Shown piece after piece: positions 63,180-64,000 of a stretch of DNA of 64,000 nt; within the stretch, counting starts at the first letter, position 1; every line of letters starts with the position of its first letter. Location: positions 620,001 to 684,000 of the forward strand of contig NZ_LXUF01000001.1 in NCBI RefSeq assembly GCF_001648895.1. The letters are read 5' to 3'. The position numbers and the translations under genes were made by a program. The notes under the pieces were generated by a model that was not told the origin of the DNA, made no database searches, and was given only the letters and a program-made list of their open reading frames with translations. The DNA comes from Methylovorus sp. MM2 (lineage in GTDB: Bacteria > Pseudomonadota > Gammaproteobacteria > Burkholderiales > Methylophilaceae).

Positions 63180-64000
63180 ATGACTAATATTTATAACTAC
63201 CTGCGCAACCATATTCCCAGTCGCCAAATCGTAATCGGTGTTCCGTATCTCTGGTTTCTGCTGTTAGCTGCTATTCCAATATTGATTGTGCTGAAAATCA
63301 GCATGTCAGAAATGGAGTCTACTTCGGTATCCAGCATGATCAGTTGGACGCAAGGCTGGCCAACCATCAAATTCAATTTTGCCAGCTACATCTTCTTAAG
63401 TACCGATCCACTTTATTTTGAAACTTACCTCTCATCGATCAAGTATGCGCTGATCACTACTGTCATCTGCTTGGCTATTGGATATCCCTTCGCCTATTTC
63501 ATGGCGCGTTCGCCCAAGCATTTGCAGCCCATGTTGCTGATGCTCATCATGCTGCCATTTTGGACGTCCTTCCTGCTGCGCATCTACGCTTGGAAAACGC
63601 TAATGGTGAATAACGGTGTGATCAACAATGTGCTCATGAGTCTTGGCGTGATTGATGATCCGATCGCGATGATGAATACGCCGTTCTCCTTGCTGGTGGG
63701 GATGGTTTACTCCTATCTGCCATTCATGATATTGCCGCTGTATGCCAATTTATCCAAGCTGGATATCCGCTTTCTGGAGGCCGCCGCTGATCTTGGCACG
63801 AGCCCATTCCGCACATTCTGGTTGGTGACGATTCCTTTATCTAAAGCGGGAATTATTGCAGGCTCGATGCTGGTGTTCATTCCGGCAATAGGCGAATACG
63901 TGATCCCAGAGTTATTGGGTGGTCCAGATACGCTGATGATAGGCCGTGTCCTATGGGATGAATTCTTCAGCAATAACGATTGGCCGATGGCCTCTGCTGT
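63180..64000 (+). CDS. potH: Polyamine ABC transporter permease PotH-like (partial, runs off the window)
   Basis: 273 codons to the end of the window with no stop, so truncated only by the window. The ATG is 5 nt after GGAG. The translation begins MTNIYNYLRNHIPSRQIVIG and has at least five TM helices. The binding-protein-dependent EAA loop is present (EAAADLGTSPFRTFWLVTIPL). It is the first permease of the pot operon; a PotI-type second permease is expected to follow beyond the window. Confidence 0.92.
   Translation, partial: MTNIYNYLRNHIPSRQIVIGVPYLWFLLLAAIPILIVLKISMSEMESTSVSSMISWTQGWPTIKFNFASYIFLSTDPLYFETYLSSIKYALITTVICLAIGYPFAYFMARSPKHLQPMLLMLIMLPFWTSFLLRIYAWKTLMVNNGVINNVLMSLGVIDDPIAMMNTPFSLLVGMVYSYLPFMILPLYANLSKLDIRFLEAAADLGTSPFRTFWLVTIPLSKAGIIAGSMLVFIPAIGEYVIPELLGGPDTLMIGRVLWDEFFSNNDWPMASA

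Noticed and set aside
1-64000. CRISPR arrays, rRNA operons, insertion sequences and prophage genes
   Set aside because: No regularly spaced repeats, rRNA sequence, transposase, integrase or phage structural genes were seen on either strand.

Overview
The window looks like a stretch of chromosome from a betaproteobacterium. A methylotrophic member of the Methylophilaceae is the best guess. The reasons are a lanthanide-type methanol dehydrogenase (XoxF) with its own cytochrome c, a second PQQ-type quinoprotein, and a housekeeping block typical of Betaproteobacteria (ychF, pth, rplY, prs, tRNA-Gln, ispE, lolB). A ubiE-ubiJ-ubiB block and a CIRCE element in front of rpoH also fit. The genus assignment is inference; no rRNA is present to settle it.

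Layout. 0-5.4 kb: an AraC regulator convergent with an RND efflux permease/adaptor pair. 5.7-10.3 kb: cytochrome c and xoxF on the minus strand, divergent from an AcoR-like sigma-54 activator, with a clear sigma-54 (-24/-12) promoter in front of xoxF. 10.4-13.5 kb: a RIO kinase, a lipoprotein quinoprotein with altered active-site residues, and a small membrane protein. 13.5-15 kb: an AT-rich accessory patch with one unknown gene carrying a HEPN-like Rx4H motif, beside tRNA-Met. 15.1-23.9 kb: the conserved translation, nucleotide and isoprenoid block, with a degenerate HD-GYP gene. 24.2-29.1 kb: a Gld-type ABC operon and mutM. 29.2-33.3 kb: an HDOD gene, the ubiquinone genes and a DUF971 gene. 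33.5-36.9 kb: a dynamin-like GTPase, an orphan ccoS, a 42-residue membrane peptide and rpoH.

37-64 kb is mostly catabolic and regulatory. It holds a TetR/SDR pair with matching palindromic operators, an MFS carrier, a beta-alanine pathway (aminotransferase and methylmalonate-semialdehyde dehydrogenase) with a divergent XRE-cupin regulator, and an alanine module (Lrp-type regulator, dadA, alr, ridA). A diguanylate cyclase and an SDR/LysR pair follow. The last 11 kb is an agmatine/putrescine module: agmatinase, puuB-like oxidase, MocR regulator, puuD, puuA, putrescine aminotransferase and a Pot-type ABC importer that runs off the window end.

How the parts work together. XoxF oxidises methanol in the periplasm and passes electrons to the adjacent cytochrome c; the divergent activator probably switches this on. 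In the polyamine module imported agmatine or putrescine would be converted through glutamylated or transaminated intermediates towards GABA. The MocR protein probably coordinates this through a direct-repeat operator found, with identical spacing, in front of both the agmatinase gene and the mocR/puuD intergenic region. The beta-alanine and alanine modules would feed acetyl-CoA and pyruvate. This nitrogen/carbon scavenging capacity is richer than expected for a strictly C1-dependent organism.
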